Shown: positions 40,860 to 50,138 of the stretch, piece by piece | How positions within the stretch are numbered: position 1 is the first letter of the stretch | Layout of the letters: each line of letters begins with the position of its first letter | Origin: Paenibacillus massiliensis subsp. panacisoli DSM 21345 | GTDB taxonomy: Bacteria; Bacillota; Bacilli; Paenibacillales; Paenibacillaceae | Reading direction: 5' to 3' | Assembly (NCBI RefSeq): GCF_000426545.1 | Contig: NZ_AUFO01000023.1 | Span: forward strand, 1-64,000 | DNA: 64,000 nucleotides | Made by a program: the position numbers and the translations under genes | The notes under the pieces: generated by a model | The model's input: only the letters and a program-made list of their open reading frames with translations | The model's database searches: none | What the model was told of the DNA's origin: nothing

Positions 40860-41348
40860 TTACATATACAGCATCGAAAAATGTAGCTCATGCCCCAACT
40901 GCTTCAGATAGTTGTACAGCTGCGAACGGTGGTGGAATACATGCGTCAGTGTCTCGATCTGCCACTGTGCCTGTAGATGACCATGCTCTGCATAGAACGC
41001 CTTGGTCGAACGGTTAAGCAGATCCTCCTCGCTGAGCGACACGATATAATCCTTGTAGCCCTCAAAGTTGCTCCGCAAAATTGTCGCCAATTGCTCAGGA
41101 TCATCCTGCCCCGACAGACGATTCTCCACCTCGCCAACCTCTGCCTCACCCTTTTCCTGCATAATGACCAGATCAGAGGCGGTAATCTGTACGAAATGAT
41201 GCACTAACTCCTGTAAAGACCTCATATTATCCTGCGGTCGATAGGCCCAATCCTCAGGACGGATACGACGAATCAGCTCGGCTCCTGTACGCACTCCGGT
41301 CTCTAGCTCCTGCAGCAAATGATCTCGCATTTGAAAAGTTCCACTCAT
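40860..41348 (-). CDS. DinB-family protein
   Basis: 162 residues. DinB helical bundle with the His set HHFVQIT and the paired HVFHHRSQLYNYLKQLG near the C terminus. Likely metal-binding; family members include thiol S-transferases and enzymes of unknown role. Starts MSGTFQMRDHLLQELETG behind AAAGGAGAT. Unlike the DinB pseudogene at 367-837 it is intact. Confidence 0.87.
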   Translation of the reverse strand: MSGTFQMRDHLLQELETGVRTGAELIRRIRPEDWAYRPQDNMRSLQELVHHFVQITASDLVIMQEKGEAEVGEVENRLSGQDDPEQLATILRSNFEGYKDYIVSLSEEDLLNRSTKAFYAEHGHLQAQWQIETLTHVFHHRSQLYNYLKQLGHELHFSMLYM

Positions 41349-41409
41349 CTATCATATCTCCTTTGTTATCGATCCTCCATGGATCGTATTGTACAGCTTG
41401 TCTAACAAT

Positions 41410-42432
41410 CTATATTTGTAGTGTACCCGAATAAGCACGGGACGTATTGTACATAACGGACAATTTTTGCTTATGCTCAGCAGCAGCTACACCGGGGGTG
41501 GCCCCATACCAGGCACGAAAATGCCGAATCAGATGCGCCTGATCGAAGAAGCCATGTGCCACAGCCAGCTCTGCCCAGTCTTGGATATGTCCCTGCTGTA
41601 TAGAGGCCAGCACCTGTTGGCAGCGCACAACCTCACTGAAGCGCTTCGGGCTAATGCCGAGCCACGGCTTGAAGTACCGATGCAGCTGCCGTTCACTGAC
41701 CGTCTCCTGCGCAGCCAACTCCTGAATGCTAGTCTGCCCACCACTCGTAAATATACGATGCAGCACATTCTTCATGAGGTCACCTTCAGCCATATGCCCA
41801 TGCAGAAGTGTACTGCTGATCCAGCTATTCAGGTAAGTGTCCATGAGCCGAGCACGTTCCCGGAAGCTTGTTGTCTCCAGCATCCGTTCACCCAATTCGC
41901 GTAGCTCCGTTGCACTTCTTGGCCAGCACTGCTCCAGTGGTATCCGTTGATCCGTGAATTCATCCAGAGATATACCATGGAAGACCCTAGCCCCTCCTGG
42001 AAAAAAGCGCACCCCAAACGTATAGCCCGCTCCCCTACTCCTTGTATCTACTTCTGTAGCAGGTTCTTCATGAAACGCAAACGGCTTGGTATAATTCCCG
42101 CAATACGACATGTCCAGCTCTTCCCTGACTGGGTCGTAGGTCAACAGAATATCCGAGCAGCCGTCAGGCAGGACCCTCGCGGATACAGCCAAGCCTTCCT
42201 GTTGATTTCGTTGGTAAACTTCACCTGGAGCCGATTGCCTTTGCGGACTACCATGAATCCATTCAGCGAACTGCTCGAAATCATTCATAAGCTGCTCATG
42301 AGCGCCTGATTCCCAGTAGCAAGCCACATACGGGAGTAACGAAGCAGAAGGGTGGCATTCAGCATACCCCTTGCCCGTGACCATACCATTGATTTGTAAG
42401 GGGCGGTATAACGAATGCAGCCTGTAATCCAT
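41410..42432 (-). CDS. AraC-family transcriptional regulator
   Basis: 340 residues. An N-terminal sensor of about 190 residues (LLPYVACYWESG, VLPDGCSDILLTYD, RFFPGGARVFHGI) of the DUF6597 type, then a C-terminal AraC double HTH: SIQELAAQETVSERQLHRYF, PWLGISPKRFSEVVRCQQVL, and AVAHGFFDQAHLIRHFRAWYG. The ligand is unknown. Runs on the same strand as the DinB gene 60 bases downstream, so it may control it. Confidence 0.88.
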   Translation of the reverse strand: MDYRLHSLYRPLQINGMVTGKGYAECHPSASLLPYVACYWESGAHEQLMNDFEQFAEWIHGSPQRQSAPGEVYQRNQQEGLAVSARVLPDGCSDILLTYDPVREELDMSYCGNYTKPFAFHEEPATEVDTRSRGAGYTFGVRFFPGGARVFHGISLDEFTDQRIPLEQCWPRSATELRELGERMLETTSFRERARLMDTYLNSWISSTLLHGHMAEGDLMKNVLHRIFTSGGQTSIQELAAQETVSERQLHRYFKPWLGISPKRFSEVVRCQQVLASIQQGHIQDWAELAVAHGFFDQAHLIRHFRAWYGATPGVAAAEHKQKLSVMYNTSRAYSGTLQI

Positions 42433-42479
42433 GTGCTCACCCTCCCAAAATCATGATCATACGCCCATAAAATACACCT

Positions 42480-42720
42480 GGTATCCTAATCCTTTTATTT
42501 TTACTTTTACTTCTTCTTAATTCTTTTTAATTCTTTTTATATTCCTTTATTCTTATAAATTCCTTTGAGTTTTCTTTATCGCTCTTGAATTCTCACTATC
42601 GCTCTTGAGTTCTTTTTATCTCTCTTTATCTCTCTTTATCTCTCTTTAAGTTTACTTTCTCTCTTAATAATTTCTTATACTTCTTCTTCATTTCCTTCGC
42701 TCTCTTGAGCGCTCTATTAC
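42480..42720. repeat. AT-rich low-complexity region
   Basis: A run of imperfect T/C-rich tandem units (TCTCTTTATC three times at about 42622-42650; ATCGCTCTTGA three times at about 42578-42612; TTCTTTTTA-like units before these). No coding signal. It separates the AraC and GNAT genes. Confidence 0.6.
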
Positions 42721-42724
42721 TCCT

Positions 42725-43315
42725 TCAACCAATCCGCTTGTCTTCACACTCCGCCATCCACCGCTGCTTCACCAATCCGAACATATGCAGGTCCTCATAG
42801 CGCTCGCAAAATAACGCATACTGCTCCAGTAGCCCCTCCAGCCGAAAACCCATCCGCTGTAGCAAGCGGGCCGAAGCCTCATTATCCGGGTAGACGAGTG
42901 CGCTAATTCGATTCAGTCCCATCGGCCCGAAGCCATAGGAGATCGTAGCCTCTACCGCCTCTGTCGCGTAGCCCTGTCCCTGTGCAACCGGCTCCAGCTC
43001 ATAACCGAGCTCTGCCCGTTGGTAGCCATGCACCCACGAGTGAAAGCCCACAGTCCCGATCAACCGTCGCTCCTGCTTCAATTCAATCCCCCACCGTATG
43101 CCCCGTAGCTCAAGGTACAGCAGCCGAAAACGCTCAATCATCTCCTCGGCCTCCATCAGCTCGATCATGGGATGACGTCCGTAATAACGCATGACCTGCT
43201 CCGATCCAAATATGCCGAACAAGGGCTCCGCATCCTGCGCCGTGATTGGACGTAGCCGCAGACGAGGTGTCTCCAGCTCCGGGAACTCCCGCCACTCCAG
43301 TGCTCCTGCTTCCAT
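42725..43315 (-). CDS. GNAT N-acetyltransferase, RimJ/RimL type
   Basis: 196 residues. Opens with LETPRLRLRPITAQDAEPLF, the RimJ/RimL-type start; the acetyl-CoA site is in LGYELEPVAQGQGYATEAVEA, and NRISALVYPDNEASARLLQRMGF follows. Transfers acetyl groups to amines (ribosomal protein N termini, antibiotics or small metabolites); substrate unknown. GGGGGAG lies before the ATG. Confidence 0.92.
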   Translation of the reverse strand: MEAGALEWREFPELETPRLRLRPITAQDAEPLFGIFGSEQVMRYYGRHPMIELMEAEEMIERFRLLYLELRGIRWGIELKQERRLIGTVGFHSWVHGYQRAELGYELEPVAQGQGYATEAVEATISYGFGPMGLNRISALVYPDNEASARLLQRMGFRLEGLLEQYALFCERYEDLHMFGLVKQRWMAECEDKRIG

Positions 43316-43441
43316 TTGCTTCTCCCCCGCTTTTGTGGATTTATCTATAACTTATTATGTATGTTTGAATTATAACATCATGCATACCGAGCAGACCCTC
43401 ACCTAGGCAGCACCTCAGGTTAGCAACTAAAGTGAGTTGCC

Positions 43442-43672
43442 TAGCCTGGTACTTTGACCAAATAAGGTTTCGGGTTTTAATGATCTACATAGAACATCGT
43501 TAGCGGAAAGCGGGGAAGTCCTAGAGAAACGGAGTGTCCGCCTTTAAGCTTGCTGTTCATCTGCTTATCAACTTTGGTCAAAAGAACAGCAAGCTTAACA
43601 GTGGTCGACAGGACTCCCCGCTTGGAGTGACTCTACACTCCTATTTGATCTAGTCAAGGCACTAACCAGCCT
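43442..43672. repeat. Large imperfect inverted repeat (about 230 bases)
   Basis: Nested complementary arms: AGCGGGGAAGTCCT (43509-43522) with AGGACTCCCCGCT (43610-43622); AAGCTTGCTGTTC (43546-43558) with GAACAGCAAGCTT (43584-43596, exact); and an outer pair GCCTGGTACTTTGACCA with TGATCTAGTCAAGGC...AACCAGCC. It would form one long RNA or DNA hairpin. No ORF is seen. It could be a mobile palindromic repeat or structured RNA. Confidence 0.75.
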
Positions 43673-43681
43673 CTATGGAAC

Positions 43682-43706
43682 AAAAAGAGCGTAATTGCTT
43701 ACGCTC
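43682..43706 (-). terminator. Terminator downstream of CxxH/CxxC gene
   Basis: On the minus strand GAGCGTAA, loop GCAA, TTACGCTC then TTTTTG. Confidence 0.8.
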
Positions 43707-43820
43707 CCCTTCGTCATTCCACACGCTGGCTTATATCTTCTTCTATCTATATGAACCGTTCCTCATTCATAGATCTCATCTCGCCTGTAACCATCCCAAT
43801 TCGCCGTTAGCTACGGCCCG

Positions 43821-43988
43821 TCATACTACCAGATACTCGCCCTTATTCTGACAATGTGCACATTGAACAGGAGGGTCCCAATCGGAGAATTCCGTCTCCT
43901 TGAGATCGACCACGTCCGGGGCATCCTCATATTCATCCACAAAGTCATCCAGTGCCTGCTCCAAGTGTTCTTTACATACGACGTACAT
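43821..43988 (-). CDS. CxxH/CxxC protein
   Basis: 55 residues in a frame different from the longer spurious one here. Starts MYVVCKEHLEQALDDFVDEY, giving the CxxH motif (CKEH), and ends QCAHCQNKGEYLVV, giving CxxC (CAHC). This is the CxxH/CxxC small zinc-ribbon-like family of Bacillus and relatives, which sits near htrA and walRK in those genomes, as here. AAAGGG precedes the ATG. Presumably binds one zinc; function unknown. Confidence 0.9.
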   Translation of the reverse strand: MYVVCKEHLEQALDDFVDEYEDAPDVVDLKETEFSDWDPPVQCAHCQNKGEYLVV

Positions 43989-44110
43989 ATTAGCATCCCT
44001 TTCTGTATTCCATACCTCATTTCATAGCAGCACATCATTACAGATATGTGGCAGCCATGCCAACCTGCTACCTCTCATTTCTACCATACCTGCCCCAGAA
44101 AGAAAAGACC

Positions 44111-44129
44111 CGGCACCAATTTGGTGCCG
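44111..44129 (-). terminator. Terminator downstream of TPR-like gene
   Basis: CGGCACCAATTTGGTGCCG is a perfect palindrome; on the minus strand it is followed by GGTCTTTTC. Confidence 0.75.
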
Positions 44130-44152
44130 AATCCCAGCTTGCTTTAATGACT

Positions 44153-45019
44153 TTATAATGCTCGCAGCCTTTGGCCGTCGAAGACAACACCATCGTCCTC
44201 ATCAAGCTCCCGTGACAATAGTGATGTCAGCAGATGAGCATATCGTTCGAGCTGTACTGGTGAAGCATGTGTACGGAATGACTCCATGAAAGCTACACAT
44301 TTCCGGAAGCCAACGGACTCATTATAGCGAATGAATAGCTCCAGCGTATGCAATGTATAATCGATCGCTCTGCCGTAATTCTCATTGTGGAAATAGTACA
44401 GCATGAGCAGATTCAGCACAGTCGTGTACTGGGACATCTTGAGCGAAGTGTCCATAAGGTCAATCTGATGAAGATGATCCTCGAAGCGGATTAACACAGC
44501 ATCTACATTATATTCATGCTTGATAGCTGCCTCCAGTATGGTACGGATCACAGGCACCGTCTCTTGAGGATTGGCCTCCATGTACTTGACGTATTGAGGC
44601 AGGATGTGCCACTGATTCTGAAGAATATCCAGCGCATACCGATTGCCCTCTGCCAGAATTCTAAGCTCGTCTGCATCCTTCTGGCCCTCAGAGACCAGAG
44701 CTACCAGCCACCCCAGATCCTGATAATGTTGAATGCATACTCGTTCCTCCTCGACACGACCCAGTCGACGTAGAGCCATCCCTTTGATCATCAGGCTATA
44801 GCCATAATAGTAGACCAATGATCGCTTCGTACGCGGAAGTGTGCGAGACTTGCCCAGATCATACCCTGTACGCAAATCTCCCAGCGTCTCATGGACAGCC
44901 CTGAACATCTGATCTGCAATCTCCACGACCTCTTCCCAATTCTTCAAGGAATAGGCCATCATTAGCAGCTTCTCGAATCCATCTAACTCTCTGAGCTCAC
45001 TTAAGTTCAATCCCATCAT
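44153..45019 (-). CDS. TPR-like helical protein, unknown
   Basis: 288 residues from ATG 45019 or 45016; a GTG at 45031 sits directly on the AAAGGG and is unlikely. All-helical with TPR-like pairs (LMMAYSLKNWEEVVEIADQM, YGYSLMIKGMALRRLGRVEE, YYFHNENYGRAIDYTLHTLE). It resembles the C-terminal sensor half of Rgg/PlcR-type regulators but no HTH is present. No partner gene. Function unknown. Confidence 0.75.
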   Translation of the reverse strand: MMGLNLSELRELDGFEKLLMMAYSLKNWEEVVEIADQMFRAVHETLGDLRTGYDLGKSRTLPRTKRSLVYYYGYSLMIKGMALRRLGRVEEERVCIQHYQDLGWLVALVSEGQKDADELRILAEGNRYALDILQNQWHILPQYVKYMEANPQETVPVIRTILEAAIKHEYNVDAVLIRFEDHLHQIDLMDTSLKMSQYTTVLNLLMLYYFHNENYGRAIDYTLHTLELFIRYNESVGFRKCVAFMESFRTHASPVQLERYAHLLTSLLSRELDEDDGVVFDGQRLRAL

Positions 45020-45031
45020 GTCTCCATCCAC

Positions 45032-45652
45032 CCTTTCTCCACTACCATCCTAGTCAGCCGCCAGATGAACACCTGTTACTTATAGGATGAATGATAGTTG
45101 AGCCAGATACAGCAGCAAACACAGCGATTCTTGATCCTATGCTTAATAGAGAGATACTTCATGATGCAGCTAGGACGGTGCAGAGCTAATGCTACCTAAT
45201 CCAGTGAATAGACTTCCCCGGAACATCCCTTGATTACTTCAACAAACACCATCATCATGCTTCCATTAATTATATTAAGTGAATGTTATAACAAATTTTA
45301 CCTGCCGTCAAATCCTAACATTGTCACACGCTGTTCACATCCAGAAAGGGAGCTTATTTGAATGCGTATTCCCCAGCGTTTATACTAGACGAAAGCCAAT
45401 TGATTCATGCTGCTGCACATGTTCTGTCTTGCTGATATAGAAGCCATTCCAGACATTTATAACCATATATTTTAGCACTTTTTCATAATCTGATTAATAC
45501 CGCTGGTAGTGCAATATATAGTAGAAATTAGACGGCTCAGACATAGCCCAACAAGTGACTTGCGGAAGATCCCATGCGAGCTTCATTGATTGGACTTATG
45601 GACAGTATATAAGCATAGCACTGGCTCACGAAGTGAAGTAGGAGAGTGTAGA
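45032..45652. other. Gene-free stretch
   Basis: No coding signal in either strand. It holds the promoter areas of the divergent TPR-like and degV genes, with AT-rich patches near 45270-45310 and 45450-45530. No repeat or RNA structure is evident. Confidence 0.5.
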
Positions 45653-46495
45653 ATGACCAAAATTAAAGTGGTAACCGATTCAACCGTGGACTTAGACGCA
45701 GAGCTGATCCGGGAGTATGGCATCGAGATTATTCCTCTATCGTTCACCATCGACGGAACCGATTACCTGGATGGTGTAGACCTTACACCTGCCCAATTCA
45801 TCCAACAAATGAAGAAAGCGATTACGCTACCAACCAGCTCACAGCCGGCTGTGGGCCGATTCGTAGAATTGTATGATCGCTTGGGGAGCGAAGGCTATAC
45901 GGTCTTATCCATTCATATGACCGGCAACATGAGTGGTACTGTCCGAGCGGCCGAGATGGCTGCAGCCATGACTGACACGGATGTTACAGTTGTCGATTCC
46001 AGATTCATTTCCCATGCCTTGGGCTTCCAGGTCGTAGAGGCCAGCATGATGGCGCGTCAGGGTATAGCGATTGAGGAGATTATTCACCGCTTGAACGAGA
46101 TCCGTCGTAATACTCGCTTGTTCGTCATGGTGGATACACTGGAGAATCTCGTCAAGGGCGGGCGAATTGGTAAGGCCAAGTCCTTAATCGGCACCCTGCT
46201 GAAAATTAAACCGATCGCAGCTTTGCGTGAAGGCGAGCTTGTGCCTGCCACCAATATGAGAAGTCACATTCAGGTCGTCAAATACCTGACCAAGCAATGG
46301 CTGGAGGACACCAAGGGCAAGACAGTCAAAGGCGCAGGCATCGCTCATGCCGAGGGGCTGCGGCTGGCAGAGTCGCTCCACCACACCATCGCCGAGGCCA
46401 GCGGTTACACGGATACGGTCATTAACTACACATCTCCGATTATCAGCACACATACCGGAGCAGGAGCTATTGGCTTTTCATACTACTTTGCATAG
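45653..46495 (+). CDS. DegV-family fatty-acid-binding protein
   Basis: 280 residues from ATG 45653 (AGGAGAG upstream). DegV signatures: VTDSTVDLDAELIREYGIEI, PTSSQPAVGRF (lipid-head binding loop), MVDTLENLVKGGRIGKA and the end THTGAGAIGFSYYFA. DegV/FakB proteins hold a fatty acid for phosphorylation by FakA in the cytosol. FakA is not in the window. Confidence 0.95.
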   Translation: MTKIKVVTDSTVDLDAELIREYGIEIIPLSFTIDGTDYLDGVDLTPAQFIQQMKKAITLPTSSQPAVGRFVELYDRLGSEGYTVLSIHMTGNMSGTVRAAEMAAAMTDTDVTVVDSRFISHALGFQVVEASMMARQGIAIEEIIHRLNEIRRNTRLFVMVDTLENLVKGGRIGKAKSLIGTLLKIKPIAALREGELVPATNMRSHIQVVKYLTKQWLEDTKGKTVKGAGIAHAEGLRLAESLHHTIAEASGYTDTVINYTSPIISTHTGAGAIGFSYYFA

Positions 46496-46510
46496 AGCGT
46501 ACACATCCTC

Positions 46511-46560
46511 ACACAAAAAAGAGGTCTATCCGGTCGCCCGGAATAGGCCTCTTCCTGTGT
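46511..46560. terminator. Bidirectional terminator between degV and htrA
   Basis: AGAGGTCTATCCGG and CCGGAATAGGCCTCT pair with one mismatch; an A run lies to the left and the outer ACACA/TGTGT also pairs. Ends degV (plus) and htrA (minus). Confidence 0.8.
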
Positions 46561-46596
46561 ATCCCGATGATTCGTGGTAATACTTGATCACTGCAC

Positions 46597-47835
46597 TTAT
46601 TCCTCCGGCTTATCGCTCAGCTGAAGTGTCACCTTCTGCTCTTTGCCTGCCCGGTAAAAGGTAACATCCAGTGAATCACCAATCTTCTTCTCGTTATACA
46701 GATATCTGCGCAGTGCCAGCGTAGAGTCAATCGGCTCACCGTCGAAGGCGACGATGACATCATTGAGCTTGAGCCCTGCTTCCTTCGCAGGACCATGCGA
46801 CTCCAAGACGACAACCCCATTCTCCACGTGATCCGGCAGCTCCAGCTCCTTACGCTGCTGTTCATCCAGCGGAGCATAAGGATTCTCAAGATCAACGGTG
46901 TAGACCCCTAGGTAAGGACGCTCAATCTTGCCATCATCAATCAGATCATCGACCGTGATCATGAGCTCGTTGGCCGGAATAGCGAAGCCCAATCCCTCGA
47001 CGCCCATATCCGCAATCTTCATCGTGTTCATCCCGATGACGCGCCCATTCAGATCCACCAGTGCTCCACCGCTATTCCCCTCGTTAATAGCTGCATCCGT
47101 CTGAATGACACGCTGCTCCCAATCGTAGACTCCATCCTGATTGATGGAGACCGGAATAATACGGTTCGTATAGCTGATTATACCTGAGGTAAGAGTATCT
47201 CCCAGTCCCAGCGGATTACCAATGGCTATGACAGTCTCTCCAAGCCGTAGCCTGTTGGAATCCCCGATCTCGGCTACCGTGCGAATATTTTTATCATCCA
47301 CCGACAAGACGGCAATATCGGTAATACGATCCTTGCCGATGACCTTCGCCTTCTTGGTCTCACCATCCACGGTGACTACCTCCAGTTGATTGGAGCCCTC
47401 GACGACATGGTTGTTCGTCATAATATATGCCTTTCCGCCCTGTAGGCGGAAGATGACACCTGAACCCAGTGCGGACTCCTGCATCGCGAACAGATCACCT
47501 TCTGAGCGGTGATTCACAATGCTGACTACCGATGGTCGAATCTTGGCTGCAGCCTGCACAATTCTCTCATACGGATCACCAGACATCAGATTGGAGCTCG
47601 AGTCTTTCGCTGCTCTGGAGGCTGTACTGCCAGGCACACCTGAGATGAAGCTAAATAGCAACACAGCCACTACAGCTCCCACTAGACCACTAATGATGGC
47701 CACATACAAGGTGGGCAGTGGACGGCGCCTTCTCGTGAATCTGCTTTGTTGCCGCTCCTGTCCTTGGCTCGGAGTGATATCTGTCGTGCGACTCGATACC
47801 TTTGTCGAATAGAAATCATCGTCAAACAACCCCAT
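46597..47835 (-). CDS. htrA: HtrA-like serine protease with PDZ domain
   Basis: 412 residues. A cytoplasmic basic tail, one membrane helix near 48-70 (LYVAIISGLVGAVVAVLLFS), a trypsin-like domain with His in MTNNHVVEG, Asp in DRITDIAVLSV and Ser in NEGNSGGALVD, then a PDZ domain (DHVENGVVVLESHGPAKEAGL, RRYLYNEKKIGDSL). A surface protease/chaperone for misfolded exported proteins, the YycK/HtrC position relative to walRK. Confidence 0.92.
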   Translation of the reverse strand: MGLFDDDFYSTKVSSRTTDITPSQGQERQQSRFTRRRRPLPTLYVAIISGLVGAVVAVLLFSFISGVPGSTASRAAKDSSSNLMSGDPYERIVQAAAKIRPSVVSIVNHRSEGDLFAMQESALGSGVIFRLQGGKAYIMTNNHVVEGSNQLEVVTVDGETKKAKVIGKDRITDIAVLSVDDKNIRTVAEIGDSNRLRLGETVIAIGNPLGLGDTLTSGIISYTNRIIPVSINQDGVYDWEQRVIQTDAAINEGNSGGALVDLNGRVIGMNTMKIADMGVEGLGFAIPANELMITVDDLIDDGKIERPYLGVYTVDLENPYAPLDEQQRKELELPDHVENGVVVLESHGPAKEAGLKLNDVIVAFDGEPIDSTLALRRYLYNEKKIGDSLDVTFYRAGKEQKVTLQLSDKPEE

Positions 47836-48317
47836 GCTGATCCACTTCCCTTCATTTCACACACCAGAGCCCCGCCTGTTCTCCCACAATTTATGAGCTA
47901 CATGCTCTTAACCAAACCAACAACCTACTATATTAATCACCACAAAACAGGTCACCCAAGCGGCCCGTTGTCTATCATTTTTTAGGATAACAGAGTGTAT
48001 AAGTATTCAGCCAAGCTGAATAATACAATTATTGCGAGAAACATTAGCTAAACACAGGCTGTCTTCTGTGAAAAATAAGTCACCAGACTTTTCTCTTAAC
48101 CCATCATTATGCTCATAGTCTGCAAGCTCATAAGTGTTCAGGCAGAACAGATGTCATTCAGCGTTTATATCAGACTTATACGTATCAGCATACACGTCGA
48201 ATTAAGCACTGGGTAGAGGAAAAAAGAGGAGGTATCCATCATGATAGAGCTATCATGACAGAGCTATTAGATAACTTCTACCCTGCATTCTATTGGAGGC
48301 CTCGCTATAGCTGCATG
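47836..48317. other. Gene-free stretch upstream of htrA
   Basis: No convincing ORF. It carries the htrA promoter area (AT-rich near 47920-48060). No repeats or hairpins of note. Confidence 0.45.
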
Positions 48318-49427
48318 TCAAGGGATCAGCACATATGCTTCTCTCGGATTCACTTTGGAGTACATAACCATTCCATAGGTAGACGCATCCCAGCGCACGA
48401 CGTCATGAATGATCATATCCTCTGCCGGCACCGGTAGCTCTCCCTGACTGAGAAGCTCCACATAAGCATGCCGCTTCCGAGAGCGTACATAACAAGCTTT
48501 AAGCTCCTCCCCATGGATCACGAACCAGCCATTTCCCTGCTCGGAGGTGAAGCGAACCACCCATGTCTGATCATCAAGCATGACCGGACGAAATAACGAG
48601 TATATTACCTGCCCCTCCTCCAGCCCGAGCAGCTCTTGGTAGCGGATGATCGCTCCCGTCGCATCTGCCACCATAAGTCGCACGCGCTCATCCTCATAGG
48701 ATAGCAGTATCGAATCACGGTGCATGCTGATGCTCAATGGATAGGCTATGAATTCATCTGTCATCAGCTTTCTCGTATGGAGCACCTCGCCTGTCTCGTT
48801 CACAATGCTATGCTGCAGTTGTCCTTCCTGCTCATAGAGCAGGTGAATTCCTTCTTCATTTCGAAGGACCAGATCCGTGGAAGGCAATGGTATCTTGTGA
48901 ATCTTTCGCTTCTGATAGAGCCCCTCATCATTGAACTCCAGACTGCACAGTCTAGGGGGTTTCTTGCTGTTGAACATATCATAGTTATAGAGCAACACGC
49001 TGCCAGGCACGGATAAATCTGCATCGACCGGGAATTCTCTGCTCGTCACTCGCTTGGTAATGCGTTCACGTCCGTCCAGCGGCAATACGATTTCCTTAGC
49101 CCCTTCCGACTGCGTGTCTGAGAGAGAGACCCAACGAGTACCGTCGGGCGCAGTAAAAAAGGCTGGCAGAACTCCTTCCTGCTCACGTCGGACCTGTAGA
49201 AGCTGACCCATCCGGTCGATGGTCACATAATGTACATGGTAAAGTCCATCTGCCGTATACTCGTATATACATAGCTGGACCTCTCCTCTGCTCGGGTCAG
49301 ATGAACTGCGATGCAGGGATAACTTTGGTACCTCATCGGCTATCGGTCGAATCGTGAACAGCATGCCAGTAGGAAGCTGCTGCGTATGTAGTGTGAACGG
49401 ACTCCCTGCTTCGGCAAGCTCCTGCAT
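48318..49427 (-). CDS. Beta-propeller-like protein, unknown
   Basis: 369 residues, GGGAGG seven bases before the ATG. Repeated short strand units with aromatic and acidic ends (GVLPAFFTAPDGTRWVSLSD, GSVLLYNYDMFNS, DSILLSYEDERVRLMVADAT, WVVRFTSEQGNGWFVI), which suggests a beta-propeller. No signal peptide or catalytic motif. Family not recognised. Confidence 0.7.
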   Translation of the reverse strand: MQELAEAGSPFTLHTQQLPTGMLFTIRPIADEVPKLSLHRSSSDPSRGEVQLCIYEYTADGLYHVHYVTIDRMGQLLQVRREQEGVLPAFFTAPDGTRWVSLSDTQSEGAKEIVLPLDGRERITKRVTSREFPVDADLSVPGSVLLYNYDMFNSKKPPRLCSLEFNDEGLYQKRKIHKIPLPSTDLVLRNEEGIHLLYEQEGQLQHSIVNETGEVLHTRKLMTDEFIAYPLSISMHRDSILLSYEDERVRLMVADATGAIIRYQELLGLEEGQVIYSLFRPVMLDDQTWVVRFTSEQGNGWFVIHGEELKACYVRSRKRHAYVELLSQGELPVPAEDMIIHDVVRWDASTYGMVMYSKVNPREAYVLIP

Positions 49428-49449
49428 TACAAAACCTCCCTTGAATGGG

Positions 49450-49644
49450 TTACATAGGGTTACATACGATTACATAGAGTTGCGACGTTCTCTTCATCCA
49501 CGGCCATCCTTTCAATCTTTTTGGGAATAGAATATCGCATAGAAGTAGATATAAGAGGAATGATTTCAACCCATGTGGACTAGAATATAAATAAGACACA
49601 AGGACTGGCTCGGATAACTCCATACATACCTGAGCCATCTTCAC
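49450..49644 (-). CDS. Possible small membrane protein
   Basis: A frame of 64 codons from GTG 49644 (AGGAGG four bases ahead) or ATG 49638 reads MAQVCMELSEPVLVSYLYSS with one hydrophobic helix (KSFLLYLLLCDILF). The ribosome site is good but codon use and the Trp/Cys-rich tail look random. Nearby GGTTACATA-type repeats (49449-49479) also argue for non-coding DNA. Weak call. Confidence 0.25.
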   Translation of the reverse strand: MKMAQVCMELSEPVLVSYLYSSPHGLKSFLLYLLLCDILFPKRLKGWPWMKRTSQLYVIVCNPM

Positions 49645-49931
49645 AGTTCCTCCTGTCAGCTTGTTATTGTCTTGTTGAATGATGCGACTCGCATAGCACA
49701 TGATACAGGGGTAGGGAGGCTACTTTCTGAACAACCCAAGCCTTGTATCCATGAATTTCGAACTGTTGAATGCTCCGTAGCTCGCGTATCATTTCGTGTA
49801 TCTATGTGAAGTACCTGTATTGTAACATACGATAGGTCAAAAGAGCAGAGCTCTTCGAGCAGGACAGACCTTGTTTTTTTCCTGGACAAGCCCTGTCGTT
49901 GGAAGAGGATTTTTCAAAAAGGAGGAAGCTG

Positions 49932-50138
49932 ATGAAATCCCATTATTCAGCCATACAAGAGGTGGACATGATCGCCAAGCTAGCCGATCTGAAGGACGAG
50001 CATTACCGCAATACCCTTGCGCTCAGCACCTTGATCGAGCTGCTTGCCGACAAGGGATTGATTACCCGCGAGGAGCTAGAGCAAAAAGCTGCCGAGCTCG
50101 ACAGCTTCATGACTCACTCACCTTATCCCACGGTGTAG
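49932..50138 (+). CDS. Small helical protein, unknown
   Basis: 68 residues from ATG 49932 (AAGGAGG six bases ahead). Amphipathic helices (VDMIAKLADLKDEHYRNTLA, LIELLADKGLITREELEQKA), ending MTHSPYPTV. The last 30 bases overlap the convergent walJ gene. The good ribosome site and protein-like composition support a real gene. LITREELEQKAAEL resembles a common helical motif of metal-enzyme subunits but nothing more can be said. Confidence 0.75.
   Translation: MKSHYSAIQEVDMIAKLADLKDEHYRNTLALSTLIELLADKGLITREELEQKAAELDSFMTHSPYPTV

Noticed and set aside
43826..44038. 70-residue minus-strand frame rich in Met and Trp
   Set aside because: It is a shadow of the CxxH/CxxC gene, which lies in another frame with CKEH and CAHC motifs and a better start.
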